Source of the DNA: Actinomycetota bacterium
GTDB lineage: Bacteria; Actinomycetota; Actinomycetes; Actinomycetales; Microbacteriaceae
Length of the DNA stretch: 18,999 bases
Direction of reading: 5' to 3'
Assembly: GCA_009704705.1 (NCBI GenBank)
Contig: WLDR01000010.1
Coordinates: 1-18,999 of the forward strand
Shown here: piece by piece, positions 1-8,264 of the stretch
Position numbering within the stretch: position 1 is the stretch's first letter
Layout: each line of letters opens with the position of its first letter
Translations under genes and position numbers: made by a program
The notes under the pieces: generated by a model
What the model saw: the letters and a program-made list of their open reading frames with translations, nothing else
What the model was told of the DNA's origin: nothing
Database searches by the model: none

Positions 1-254
1 GAGCGTCCGAGATAGAGGGCCTGGTCGTGCGTCACGGGCAGATTCTCGAGATGCGACACAACAAACATCTCGAGCGACATCGATGCGGCGTCTGCCGAAG
101 GCCGTGCAACAGCCTTGCCATTACGCAAGAGGATGATCCGCGTGCGTGAGTCGTTCCAGAGGAGTTCAAGCTGACCCTCACGCGATCGGCGAGATGAATC
201 GCGGTCGTGCCCATGGCGCGCCAAACTCAGCGAGCGAGCAAATTCATCCGACAT
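1..254 (-). CDS. nudC: NAD(+)/NADH pyrophosphatase NudC, N-terminal part (runs off the left edge)
   Basis: Reading the minus strand from an ATG at 254 gives an open frame of 84 codons that continues past the window edge. It contains a segment translating as SLEMFVVSHLENLPVTHDQA followed by LYLGR. An LYLG(R/V) element near the end of the N-terminal domain is typical of NudC-type Nudix hydrolases, which split NADH/NAD(+) (and NAD caps on RNA) into NMN(H) and AMP. The zinc ribbon and Nudix box would lie outside the window, so catalytic residues cannot be checked. An AGGTGG sequence (rc of 257-262) lies just upstream of the ATG, and an in-frame GTG two codons earlier overlaps it, so the start is uncertain by two codons. 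The gene is divergent from the phosphotransferase-like gene at 341. M. tuberculosis also has its nudC close to the adnAB locus. Identification rests on the N-terminal domain only. Confidence 0.72.
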   Translation of the reverse strand, partial: MSDEFARSLSLARHGHDRDSSRRSREGQLELLWNDSRTRIILLRNGKAVARPSADAASMSLEMFVVSHLENLPVTHDQALYLGR

Positions 255-328
255 ATCCACCTGTGTTTTTCCGCTGTGGCACCTCGCACAGATGCGTGGC
301 GTTGGGCGGGTTTCGACGACGAGAGACT

Positions 329-334
329 TAGCCT
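329..334 (+). promoter_or_regulatory. Candidate -10 box (TAGCCT), leaderless start at 341
   Basis: TAGCCT matches the actinobacterial TANNNT -10 consensus and is followed by exactly six bases (tgaaca) and then the ATG at 341. If the box occupies -12 to -7, transcription would begin on the A of the start codon. There is no Shine-Dalgarno sequence at a useful distance; a GAGAG run ends about 15 nt upstream. No good -35 is visible. The same arrangement recurs at five other starts in the window, which is the main support. Confidence 0.5.
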
Positions 335-340
335 TGAACA

Positions 341-1360
341 ATGGCTAGAACTCATCTCACTCTAGCGGCGCTCGTTTCGTCGGCCATGGACGGCTTCAGC
401 CCCGCAGCATCCCGCGATTACGCTTCCGAGATTCACGACGATGTTGATGCCGCTGTCATTGAGGATCACTCCGGTGTGTGCATTGTGGTCGAGGTGCCTC
501 GCACGGGATCCGCTGACGCGGAGCTACGCGCTGAGGCTCGAGCGCTCGACGCCATAACTGCCGGTGTGCGTTCTGTACTGCCCTTCGAGGTCCCCGCAAA
601 AATCCAGCAAGCCAAAGTGGGCGATGGCATCGCACTGATTTCGTCGTTCGTGCCGGGCATTCCGCTCACCAGCGCGATGCTTCGAGGACGAGCATCCCTC
701 TGCGTGTCGATTGGTCAAGCCACGGCAGCTATTCACGAACTCCCCACCTCCGTTGCAACGAGTGCCGGTTTGCCGTCGATGTCTGCAATGGATGCCCGGC
801 TGCAGATTCGCGAAGTGGTTGCCCGTGCCCGGCAAACGAACATGCTGCCCGCTCCCCTGGCTGTTCGCTGGGAGGCCGCGATTGACAATGACGGGCTGTG
901 GCAATTCGAACCCGTTGTGGTTCACGGCTCGTTCACTGCGGATGCCCTACTCGTTCAGGGTGACTCAGTTTCGGGCGTTATCGGGTGGCACGCCCTTCGG
1001 GTCGGCGACCCGGCGCGTGATTTGAATTGGCTGGTCAACGCCGATGATGACGCGAGAACCGGCGTGTATGACGCCTACGCCGGAATTCGGTTGCAAAGTG
1101 TTGATCCGAACTTGATGCACCGCGCGAATCTGTACAACGAAATTGATGTTGCACGGTGGTTGTTGCACGGGATCGACAAGAAGTCACCGGCAATTGTCGA
1201 CGATGCCATCGCCATGTTTGATCAGCTCGTGACAATCGTGGTGTCAGATCGCGACGAGCCGATCATAGAACCAGATGCGGACGTGCTCGACGTCAACCAG
1301 GTGGAGGACCTCCTCGACGAGACTCCCGTGTATCGGCCGCTGGGCACAATCAGCGACTGA
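341..1360 (+). CDS. Aminoglycoside/macrolide phosphotransferase-like protein, probable pseudokinase
   Basis: A 339-residue protein with the overall plan of the APH/choline-kinase fold. The C-lobe catalytic region (residues ~195-230) can be lined up with APH enzymes but key residues differ. The Brenner-type loop, normally HGDxxxxN, reads HGSFTADALL, so the catalytic Asp is Ser and the Asn is Asp. The metal-binding segment, normally IDWE/IDFD followed by GDPxxDL, reads VIGWHALRVGDPARDL, so that Asp is Gly. The N-lobe strand VVEVPRT also has no obvious ATP-binding lysine. The GDPARDLNWL segment is intact and makes the family assignment fairly safe. The acidic tail (~305-330) resembles nothing I recognise. 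It is convergent with adnB and divergent from nudC. Family knowledge suggests small-molecule phosphorylation; the sequence argues that this copy is inactive or uses altered chemistry. It should not be read as an antibiotic-resistance gene. Confidence 0.7.
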   Translation: MARTHLTLAALVSSAMDGFSPAASRDYASEIHDDVDAAVIEDHSGVCIVVEVPRTGSADAELRAEARALDAITAGVRSVLPFEVPAKIQQAKVGDGIALISSFVPGIPLTSAMLRGRASLCVSIGQATAAIHELPTSVATSAGLPSMSAMDARLQIREVVARARQTNMLPAPLAVRWEAAIDNDGLWQFEPVVVHGSFTADALLVQGDSVSGVIGWHALRVGDPARDLNWLVNADDDARTGVYDAYAGIRLQSVDPNLMHRANLYNEIDVARWLLHGIDKKSPAIVDDAIAMFDQLVTIVVSDRDEPIIEPDADVLDVNQVEDLLDETPVYRPLGTISD

Positions 1361-1403
1361 GTTTTGTCGTTATCGATTTCGCTGACGACACGCGTTCGTT
1401 ATC

Positions 1404-1430
1404 CGCCCGCGTGATTAATTCTCACGGGCG
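1404..1430. terminator. Bulged hairpin between convergent genes, possible weak bidirectional terminator
   Basis: CGCCC (1404-1408) and GTGA (1411-1414) can pair with TCAC (1422-1425) and GGGCG (1426-1430), with a two-base bulge (1409-1410) and a 7-nt AT-rich loop. It lies between the converging phosphotransferase-like gene and adnB, and its right arm includes the adnB stop codon at 1422-1424. There is no T-run on either side, so it is not a classical intrinsic terminator. Confidence 0.28.
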
Positions 1431-4400
1431 CTGCGTGATTACTCGGGTCCACTGTTCGACAAGTTCTGACTCGCTCGAGAGGCGCTCCGGCCTCAGAATC
1501 ACGTTGTCTGCGACAAAGTAGAACGCCGCATCGATGCTTTCTGGGTCGATATCTGCCCACTTGGCGTAGGCGAGTCGGTACAGAGCCAACTGGGTCTGCT
1601 TGAGCTCGTAGTCGGCGTCATCTTGCGGCGGAAGCCCGGTTTTCCAATCGACGATTTCGATTCGCTCTCGCCCGTCGTCGTGAGTGCGTCGGTACACCGC
1701 GTCGATCTTGCAGACAACGGTGACACCTGCAATCACGATGTGGATTTCTCGTTCGACATCGATGGGCTTGAGTTCGCCCCACTCGGATGCCAGGAACGTC
1801 GCTTGCAACGATGCGAGTTTTTCTCGGTCGATTGGTCCCTCGCGAATCAGCTCGTCATCGTCGCCGTTTTCGAGGGCTTCCAGCAGGTCGCCGGGCGTCG
1901 TCGACGCAAGTCCGGCGCGGCGTTCGACCCACTCGTGAAAAACGGTTCCGAGAATCGTTGCCCGATAGGGCTGCTGCGGCATTGGTCGTCGCATATCAGC
2001 GGCAACGTCGACCGGATTCGAAACGAAATCTTTGAACTTCGAGGCGGCGATTCGGCGTGGAGCCGGCAGCAAGGTGTCGACACCACGTGCATCTCGTTCC
2101 CGGATGAGCAGGCTGATGTCGTCATCCCATGGTGTCGTGCCAGACGTGGTCGCCGCGCGAACCGCCTCAGCTGCGTCGTTCACGCGCACCCGACGTTGCG
2201 TGCCTAGCGAAGATGCACCGAAAGGTTCACGGGGCCAGACATCGGTCGGCACTTTTCCTTCGAGGGGGTTCTTCTTCGGTTCTTCAATTGTGGGAATTGT
2301 GTTGGGCACGATTCCCGAATCGATGAGTTCACGAACAAAGACACTTGGGCTTCGGGGATCCACTTGGGTATTCCAGTACGACCCGGTCAACAGCAATTCG
2401 TCTTCGGTGCGGGTGACTGCCACGTAAGCAAGTCTGCGTTCTTCGGCGTCGAATCTCTCTCGGACCTCATCGCGAAAAGACTCATACTTCTCGACGAGAT
2501 CATCGATGTCTTGTGCGTCACGCCAGTGCCACACGGGCAAATCGTCACCGTCGCCACGAAACTCGAACGGAAGAGAACCGAATTTCTTCCAGGTATCCGC
2601 GCGCGCGCGGTCGCCCGGCAGTTCGTCGTCAACCATGCGTGGCACGGCCACGTAGTTCCACTCCAGGCCTTTTGCCGCGTGAATTGTCATGAGCTGAACT
2701 GTGCCCGGCTCGGCCTTCGGCGAAATAGGCGACAACTTTTCGCGTCGCTCGACTTCACGCAACCATCCGAGGAAGGACCCCAGCGTGGGGCGATCGGTGG
2801 ATGAGACGAACGATGTCAACGGTTCCATGAAGGCGTCAAATGCCCCCCTCGCACTGTGTGCACGCGGATTCGCCCAGGCTTCGATGTCCAGCATGAGTTC
2901 TTGATAGACGAACGTCACAAGGTCGCGAAGGTCAAACGTAGAGTGACGACGTAGGCGCGCGATGAGCTCACCCGCCTCGCGCAGTCGAGCAAGACCATCC
3001 GGGCTAATTGCCTGCAACACGGTGTAGTCGACAGTTGTCGACGCGATGAAGTCGAGCGCGTCGATGAGCGACTCGGAGTCTTCTGAGGTAACCGATGCAC
3101 GGAGTGCGTCACGCACCTCGACATCGAGAAGCTGGCGCTTGTGATCGTGTTGCGAGAGCCAGCGCGCCACTTTGCGCAGCGCAACGAGATCTCGAGGAGC
3201 AATCATCCATCGGGGGCCCGCCAGCAAGCGAACGAGTTCGGAATCTGCCGTTGCGTCGTGGATGACACGAAGCGCACATACGAGGTCAACGATGACGGGT
3301 TCGTCGAGCAACCCACCGATGCCGACAATGTGGCAGGGAACCCCGCGCTCTTCGAGCGCTTCTCGGAATTTCGCCATCGTTCGTGACGCGCGAAATAGCA
3401 TTGCGGCCTTCTTGCCCCGGGGTCGTTGATCTTCGGGGAGGTCTACGCGGAGCTTCTGAGCGAACCATTCGGCGGCCGCTTCGGTTTCGAGATCGATGGT
3501 CTCGTGAAACGACACCTGAATCGGCTCGGCACCCGCGTTGGGTTTGGGCTGGAGCCGTTCAACCCGAATCGGGCTGTTCTGCGTGAGCCGTTCCACATAG
3601 CGATTGGCTGCGGCCAGAACGGTCGTTGGATTTCGCCAACTCACACTCAACGGGAATGGCGCGCGGCCAGCAGGAATCCCGAAGTCCTTCGCGAACTCGT
3701 CCATGTTTGTCGCGCTCGCTCCGCGCCAGCCATAAATCGACTGATGTGGGTCGCCCACGGCCATGACCGGAGTTCCCGCAAATATCGTCTTGAGCAATCG
3801 AGTTTGAACAACCGCCGTGTCTTGATACTCGTCGAGGAGCACGACCTTGAACTGCGAACGAAGATCGTCGATGACCGACGGTGTGCGCTCACAAATCTCG
3901 AGCGCAAAACGAACTTGGTCGCTGAACTCGATGAAGCCCCGGCTTTGCTTGACCTCGTCATACTGCTGGGCCAGGCGCACCAACACTGGCAACGAGTTCG
4001 CATAGACGAGCGTTGATTCGAAGAATCGCTTGGCGTCCGCTTTGCCCCCGGTGCCGGCAATCGATTCGAGCTTGTCTTGCATTTCGCGTCCAAAGTCGAT
4101 CACGCGCTGAGCGTCCGCGACGTTATCATTCAGCGCGCGGCTGATGTCGAGCACGCCGCCCGTGATGTCGTTCAACCGCTTGTCGAGATCGGGCAGGTCT
4201 GGGTCACGAGATGACCGGGTTACGTCGCGAGCGAGTTGCCATGCCGTGGCGTCACCAATGACGGTTGCGTCGGGGTCGAGCCCGATGTGGATTGCGTACT
4301 GACCGTAAATGCGATTTGCGAAAGCGTTGTATGTGCTCACCGTGGCGACGTTGAGATCATCGTCGGCGTCACCCGGCACGAGTTTCAGGTCGGCGAGCAG

Positions 4401-4691
4401 ACCGATTCGATCGCGGATCCGCTTGGCCAGTTCGCTGGCAGCTTTGCGCGTGAAGGTTAGTCCGAGAACTTCGTGCGGCAACACATACCCATTCGCGATG
4501 AGCCAGACGACTCTGCTCGCCATCGTTTCTGTCTTGCCACTCCCCGCACCGGCAACGACAATTGCCGGCTCGCGTGCCGACTCGATGACGGCAGCCTGCT
4601 CTGGCGTCGGCGGGTGAAGCCCAAGTTTTTGAGCAAGCTCGTGAGCCGAGTATTCGGGTTCGGCCGACATGTCTCGTCGTTGCCACGTCAT
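1422..4691 (-). CDS. adnB: ATP-dependent helicase-nuclease subunit AdnB (UvrD/RecB-like)
   Basis: A 1089-residue SF1A helicase fused to a RecB-type nuclease. Motifs in order: Walker A AGAGSGKT (~47-54), DEYQDT (motif II, ~287), GDPHQSIYGWRGAS (motif III, ~320), MTIHAAKGLEW (motif V region), VAVTRTEDELLLTG (motif VI), and a C-terminal nuclease with KIDAVYRR, DWKTG (~1013) and QLALYRLAY. All motor and nuclease signatures look intact. In mycobacteria AdnA and AdnB form a heterodimer that unwinds and resects double-strand breaks, with AdnB as the principal motor. The size and the order adnA-adnB fit this. Its ATG overlaps the adnA stop (ATGA, 4688-4691), which implies translational coupling. An ATG seven codons downstream (4670) is an alternative start. 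A UvrD/PcrA-only protein is excluded by the nuclease domain. Confidence 0.92.
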   Translation of the reverse strand: MTWQRRDMSAEPEYSAHELAQKLGLHPPTPEQAAVIESAREPAIVVAGAGSGKTETMASRVVWLIANGYVLPHEVLGLTFTRKAASELAKRIRDRIGLLADLKLVPGDADDDLNVATVSTYNAFANRIYGQYAIHIGLDPDATVIGDATAWQLARDVTRSSRDPDLPDLDKRLNDITGGVLDISRALNDNVADAQRVIDFGREMQDKLESIAGTGGKADAKRFFESTLVYANSLPVLVRLAQQYDEVKQSRGFIEFSDQVRFALEICERTPSVIDDLRSQFKVVLLDEYQDTAVVQTRLLKTIFAGTPVMAVGDPHQSIYGWRGASATNMDEFAKDFGIPAGRAPFPLSVSWRNPTTVLAAANRYVERLTQNSPIRVERLQPKPNAGAEPIQVSFHETIDLETEAAAEWFAQKLRVDLPEDQRPRGKKAAMLFRASRTMAKFREALEERGVPCHIVGIGGLLDEPVIVDLVCALRVIHDATADSELVRLLAGPRWMIAPRDLVALRKVARWLSQHDHKRQLLDVEVRDALRASVTSEDSESLIDALDFIASTTVDYTVLQAISPDGLARLREAGELIARLRRHSTFDLRDLVTFVYQELMLDIEAWANPRAHSARGAFDAFMEPLTSFVSSTDRPTLGSFLGWLREVERREKLSPISPKAEPGTVQLMTIHAAKGLEWNYVAVPRMVDDELPGDRARADTWKKFGSLPFEFRGDGDDLPVWHWRDAQDIDDLVEKYESFRDEVRERFDAEERRLAYVAVTRTEDELLLTGSYWNTQVDPRSPSVFVRELIDSGIVPNTIPTIEEPKKNPLEGKVPTDVWPREPFGASSLGTQRRVRVNDAAEAVRAATTSGTTPWDDDISLLIRERDARGVDTLLPAPRRIAASKFKDFVSNPVDVAADMRRPMPQQPYRATILGTVFHEWVERRAGLASTTPGDLLEALENGDDDELIREGPIDREKLASLQATFLASEWGELKPIDVEREIHIVIAGVTVVCKIDAVYRRTHDDGRERIEIVDWKTGLPPQDDADYELKQTQLALYRLAYAKWADIDPESIDAAFYFVADNVILRPERLSSESELVEQWTRVITQRP

Positions 4692-7600
4692 TCGGTTACC
4701 GCCTTAACCAAGTGGATGCGGTACTCATACCGGCTCGAAAACTCGCCCCGCTCCTCCGACTCGAAGACGCGGCCCGTGAACGACGAACCGGCCATGCCTC
4801 GCGCGGCTTTGCGCAGCCTCTCAATGGCGGCGTCAAAGAATTCCTGGTCGCCCGCGGCCTGCCGGCGTTCGGTATAAGGCGTCTTGGCGTTCGGCGCGGC
4901 CGCGAAGATGAGCTTGGCGCCGCCAGGTTGGGCATCCGGTGGCACGCCCTCGATGGCGTTGACGTTGACCGCCAGTTGGTAGCAGGTGAGCTGGCCGTTC
5001 TGCGGCAGTTCCTTGACCTTGAACGAGGTAGCGCTGCCGGTCTTGAGGTCGGCGATGACGACGGAGCCGTCCGCCTCCGCTTCGACGCGGTCAATCTTGC
5101 CGGAGACAGTCAACCGAATTGGGCCACGGGACGCATCGCGCGGATCGGCGTCGCGCTCGTCGTCGAAGTCGAGAACAAGGTGGAAGCCGCCTTCATTACT
5201 CAACAGTGTTGAACCTGCCGCATCGAAGTTGCTCAAGTACGCGGCGATGGCGGCGGAAAGCTTGGCGGCTCGCCGCTTTTCTGTCGTCGACTGCCACTCT
5301 GCTTCGAAAGCCGTCGACAGTTCTGACCAGCGCTCGTCGACCACGCTCATCAGCTGGTCGCCCGTGACCGGGCCCGTTGGCACTCCGGCCGGCGCGACCG
5401 CCTCCATTGCCGAGTGCAGCAGAGTTCCGAGACCGGATGCGGGCGTCTGCTCGCCCGAGACAATCGAATCGATAAACCACACAATCTGGTCTTTCTCCCA
5501 CGATTCGAGTTTTGACGGCGAGAGTCGAATCCGTTCGTCGTCGTCGTCACTCCATCGGTCGACGATCGGCAACTCTGTCGACCAGTCGCGAAGACCGAGC
5601 CATGAATCAGGATGTGCGCCAGCGACTTCAGCCTCGGCCAACTTCGCCAGCGCAGTTGCGGCTTCAGCAGTCTCAGCAGAGTCAGCAGACTCCGGCGAGT
5701 CGGCAATCAAACGCCGACGGAGTCCGGCGACGAGCCCGCGAAGCGTGAACGCGCGGTCGTCTTCGGTTTCGGGCACACGCACCGAACGATTCGCAACCCG
5801 CTCGAAATAGGGCGAGGGCAAGTCATCTTCTCCGTCATGCGCGCTCACAATGAGCACCAAGCGAGCCCGAGACACGGCCATCGCGAACATTCGCTTTTCG
5901 TCGTCGCTGACCTCGCGGCGTGCGTCAATCGACTCGGCATCTTGGGCGCGCATGTGGCGCACGAGTCGGTGCGGAAAAAGCAGGGTTCCGCGAGGACGCA
6001 GATTCGGCCAGACGTTTTCTTGCACGCCCCCGACAACGACAACGTCAAACTCAGCACCGATAACACCCGACGGCGTCGCCACGAGCACCGAGGATGAATC
6101 TGCTTGGGGAGCAAGTGAGTCCTCAGGCACGTCCGTGCGCTCGAATTCCGTGATGAACTGCTCGGCCGGCGCCTCCGGCTGTCGCTCGACAAATCGACGA
6201 GCCGCCGTAAACAGGGCGATCACGGCGTCAAGGTTTCGGTTGGCCTCATCAGCCGCGATCCCCGACGACAGTGCCGCTTCACGCCATGTCTTGGCAAGCC
6301 CGCTGCGGTTCCAGACAGTCCAGAGCAGCTCTTCAATCGTTGAGGTCGGAGCGGCCTCAGCGATGAGCTCGAGCGTTTCTGCCACACGTGCGGCTCGGCG
6401 AGCGGGCCCAAAGTCAAACTGTGCAAAGAGAGCTGGGTTGCGCAGGGCCAACGTGAGAGCATCGCTGCCTGGCTGGTTGTTGCCCGAGGCGAGACCTTCG
6501 TGACGAAAAGCGAGTCGCAGTCTGCGCAATTCGAGCGCAGAGAGACCACCGAACGGACTCGTCAACATTTCGGCGGCGGATTCACGCGAGAACTCTGCGC
6601 GACCGAGTGCCAGCTTGATCATCATCATCATGTCGCGCGTCACCGAGTGTTGCTGCAGAGATGACTCGCTAATCAACGAGCGCGTCGGCACGTCAGCCAC
6701 GGCCAGGCCGCGTGCGTAGGCCGAAACGAGTGCACCGTTTCGCGTGATGACGGCCATTCGGTTCCAGGGAACGCCGTTCTTCAGGTGCTGTTCGCGCAGG
6801 ATGCGCCCGAGCGCACTCATCTCGTTGGTGCGACTATCGCGTCGCACACTCAACACCGTCGCGTTCTGGGGGTGGGTTTGTTCGGTGATGAGTTCGCCGG
6901 GTGCAGCTGGCGTCGCGGCGCGCTGGCCTACGACGAGCGCACTGCCCATGGTCGTGAACGCGGTCACGACCTCGCGGATAGCCGACCCGTGTCGGTGGAC
7001 GGTGGTCAGCACAATCTGCTCAACCGCCGCCACGTCGAGCCCCACGTCAGTCGCCGTTCGCCCGAGGAACTCAGGAATAGCCCCACGGAATGTCGTTGTC
7101 GATTCGTCGGGGTCGCCAAGCACCACGACGGCCACGCCACGTTGGGCAAAGGCGCGCAACAGGTTGATGACGCCCGCAGTCGCTTCTTGTGCGTCATCCA
7201 GAATGATGAGCTTGACGTTCGCCATCACGAGTGGGTCAGCGAGAGCACCCGCGGCCACAGCAAGCAGCTCGGACGCATCAAAGTGATCCGGCCGCGCCTC
7301 GGCCACAACGCTTCGGTATGTCTTCCAGAATTGTGCCGCCGATTCCCATGCCGGTAGTTGCAGCTCGTGAGCGAGTCTCGCCAGCTCTTCTGGGCTGAGC
7401 CCGTGCTCTTGTGCGCGACCGAAAAGCTCGCGAAGCTCGGTGCGAAACACGCGTCGCACCCGAATGTCTTCGTGCAGTTCTTCGGGCCAGTAACGCTCGT
7501 TGTCATGAATCTCGCCGATGAGCAAGTCGTTGATGATGGCATCTTGTTCGGCACCGGTCAGCAGGCGAACGGGATCGAGATCGCGCACGATGGCCTGTTC

Positions 7601-7942
7601 GGCAGCGATGGAAAAAGCAAGCGACATCGGTGTTCGAGCCCGCGGGCCCGAAGCCGCCTCGGTAACGTCGCCGAGCGCGAGGCGAGTTGAGATTGCGTCC
7701 CGGAGCCGATTAGCTGCGAGGCGATTTGGTGTCAGAACAACAATGTCGTCGGCCGACCATCCGTCAGTGAATACGCGGCGGGCAACCAGTTCAATCGCAA
7801 CGCTGGTCTTGCCCGTGCCCGGCGCGCCGACAATGACTGCGCTCGACCCCGGCGCGAGCGAGAGCACGCGCTGTTGGCTTTCATCGGGATTTGCGCACGA
7901 AAACCCGATGGGTTCTGGAGTGGTGAATCCTGCAATGGCCAT
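4688..7942 (-). CDS. adnA: ATP-dependent helicase-nuclease subunit AdnA
   Basis: A 1084-residue UvrD-like motor plus RecB-like nuclease, upstream of and overlapping adnB, the order seen for mycobacterial adnA-adnB. Walker A is GAPGTGKT (~39-46). Motif II is LDDAQE (~249) rather than the canonical DExQDT, and the motif III stretch reads LGDPDESTTTFRGA, with Glu where many relatives have Gln. Motif VI is present as FAMAVSRAR. The C-terminal nuclease signature is complete: SGKIDRVE, then ADLKTG (~963-968), then QLTCYQLAV. So the motor is divergent but the nuclease looks active, consistent with AdnA being the partner subunit to the main AdnB motor. The chosen ATG at 7942 has no Shine-Dalgarno but sits 6 nt after TATGGT. 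Divergently placed DUF3107 is a conserved neighbour in mycobacteria too. Confidence 0.9.
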   Translation of the reverse strand: MAIAGFTTPEPIGFSCANPDESQQRVLSLAPGSSAVIVGAPGTGKTSVAIELVARRVFTDGWSADDIVVLTPNRLAANRLRDAISTRLALGDVTEAASGPRARTPMSLAFSIAAEQAIVRDLDPVRLLTGAEQDAIINDLLIGEIHDNERYWPEELHEDIRVRRVFRTELRELFGRAQEHGLSPEELARLAHELQLPAWESAAQFWKTYRSVVAEARPDHFDASELLAVAAGALADPLVMANVKLIILDDAQEATAGVINLLRAFAQRGVAVVVLGDPDESTTTFRGAIPEFLGRTATDVGLDVAAVEQIVLTTVHRHGSAIREVVTAFTTMGSALVVGQRAATPAAPGELITEQTHPQNATVLSVRRDSRTNEMSALGRILREQHLKNGVPWNRMAVITRNGALVSAYARGLAVADVPTRSLISESSLQQHSVTRDMMMMIKLALGRAEFSRESAAEMLTSPFGGLSALELRRLRLAFRHEGLASGNNQPGSDALTLALRNPALFAQFDFGPARRAARVAETLELIAEAAPTSTIEELLWTVWNRSGLAKTWREAALSSGIAADEANRNLDAVIALFTAARRFVERQPEAPAEQFITEFERTDVPEDSLAPQADSSSVLVATPSGVIGAEFDVVVVGGVQENVWPNLRPRGTLLFPHRLVRHMRAQDAESIDARREVSDDEKRMFAMAVSRARLVLIVSAHDGEDDLPSPYFERVANRSVRVPETEDDRAFTLRGLVAGLRRRLIADSPESADSAETAEAATALAKLAEAEVAGAHPDSWLGLRDWSTELPIVDRWSDDDDERIRLSPSKLESWEKDQIVWFIDSIVSGEQTPASGLGTLLHSAMEAVAPAGVPTGPVTGDQLMSVVDERWSELSTAFEAEWQSTTEKRRAAKLSAAIAAYLSNFDAAGSTLLSNEGGFHLVLDFDDERDADPRDASRGPIRLTVSGKIDRVEAEADGSVVIADLKTGSATSFKVKELPQNGQLTCYQLAVNVNAIEGVPPDAQPGGAKLIFAAAPNAKTPYTERRQAAGDQEFFDAAIERLRKAARGMAGSSFTGRVFESEERGEFSSRYEYRIHLVKAVTE

Positions 7943-7948
7943 CTATGT

Positions 7949-7954
7949 ACCATA
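7949..7954 (-). promoter_or_regulatory. Candidate -10 box (TATGGT), leaderless start of adnA
   Basis: On the minus strand TATGGT is followed by acatag (6 nt) and then the adnA ATG at 7942, so transcription should start on the ATG. No Shine-Dalgarno sequence is present. No convincing -35 is visible at 16-19 nt. Confidence 0.5.
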
Positions 7955-7980
7955 ACGAGCAGGTGTGACATCGGGGTTGT

Positions 7981-8011
7981 GTGACAACGCTTCGAATGGG
8001 TGGCGTAATCT
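7981..8011 (+). promoter_or_regulatory. Candidate promoter of the DUF3107 gene
   Basis: GTGACA (7981-7986, five of six to TTGACA) and TAATCT (8006-8011) are separated by 19 nt. Predicted transcription start is near 8018, giving a leader of about 22 nt that carries the GAGGAAAGG ribosome-binding site (8026-8034), 5 nt before the GTG. The spacer is longer than ideal. It is arranged back to back with the adnA promoter in a 97-bp divergent region. Confidence 0.42.
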
Positions 8012-8039
8012 GAAGACCTAAGACTGAGGAAAGGTCATC

Positions 8040-8264
8040 GTGGAAATTCGCATCGGAATCGTCAATGCTTCGCGTGAACTGAGCTTCGAGACGTCGTCGA
8101 GTGCAGCCGACATCGAGGCCGCTGTCGCGAAGGCTCTCGCCGCACCGAACGGTTACTTGAGCCTGTCAGACACCAAGGGCAAGACGTACATCATCCCCAC
8201 AGCCACCTTGGGGTTCGTTGAGGTTGGAGACGAGGCTGAGCGTCGCGTTGGGTTCGTCGCCTAA
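8040..8264 (+). CDS. DUF3107 family protein (Rv3208A/TB9.4-like)
   Basis: A 74-residue protein that begins EIRIGIVNASRELSFET and has the GYLSLSDTKGKTYIIPTATL-type core seen in DUF3107, a small cytoplasmic family found in Actinobacteria. It has no signal peptide or membrane segment. Its biochemical function is not known. The GTG start at 8040 is supported by a strong Shine-Dalgarno GAGGAAAGG at 8026-8034. It diverges from adnA, as the homologous TB9.4 gene lies near adnAB in M. tuberculosis. The stop TAA overlaps the ATG of the next gene (TAATG), so the two are probably translated together. Confidence 0.85.
   Translation: MEIRIGIVNASRELSFETSSSAADIEAAVAKALAAPNGYLSLSDTKGKTYIIPTATLGFVEVGDEAERRVGFVA

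Noticed and set aside
341..1360. Aminoglycoside or macrolide resistance determinant
   Set aside because: Only the fold resembles APH enzymes; the catalytic Asp, the Asn and the metal-binding Asp are replaced.
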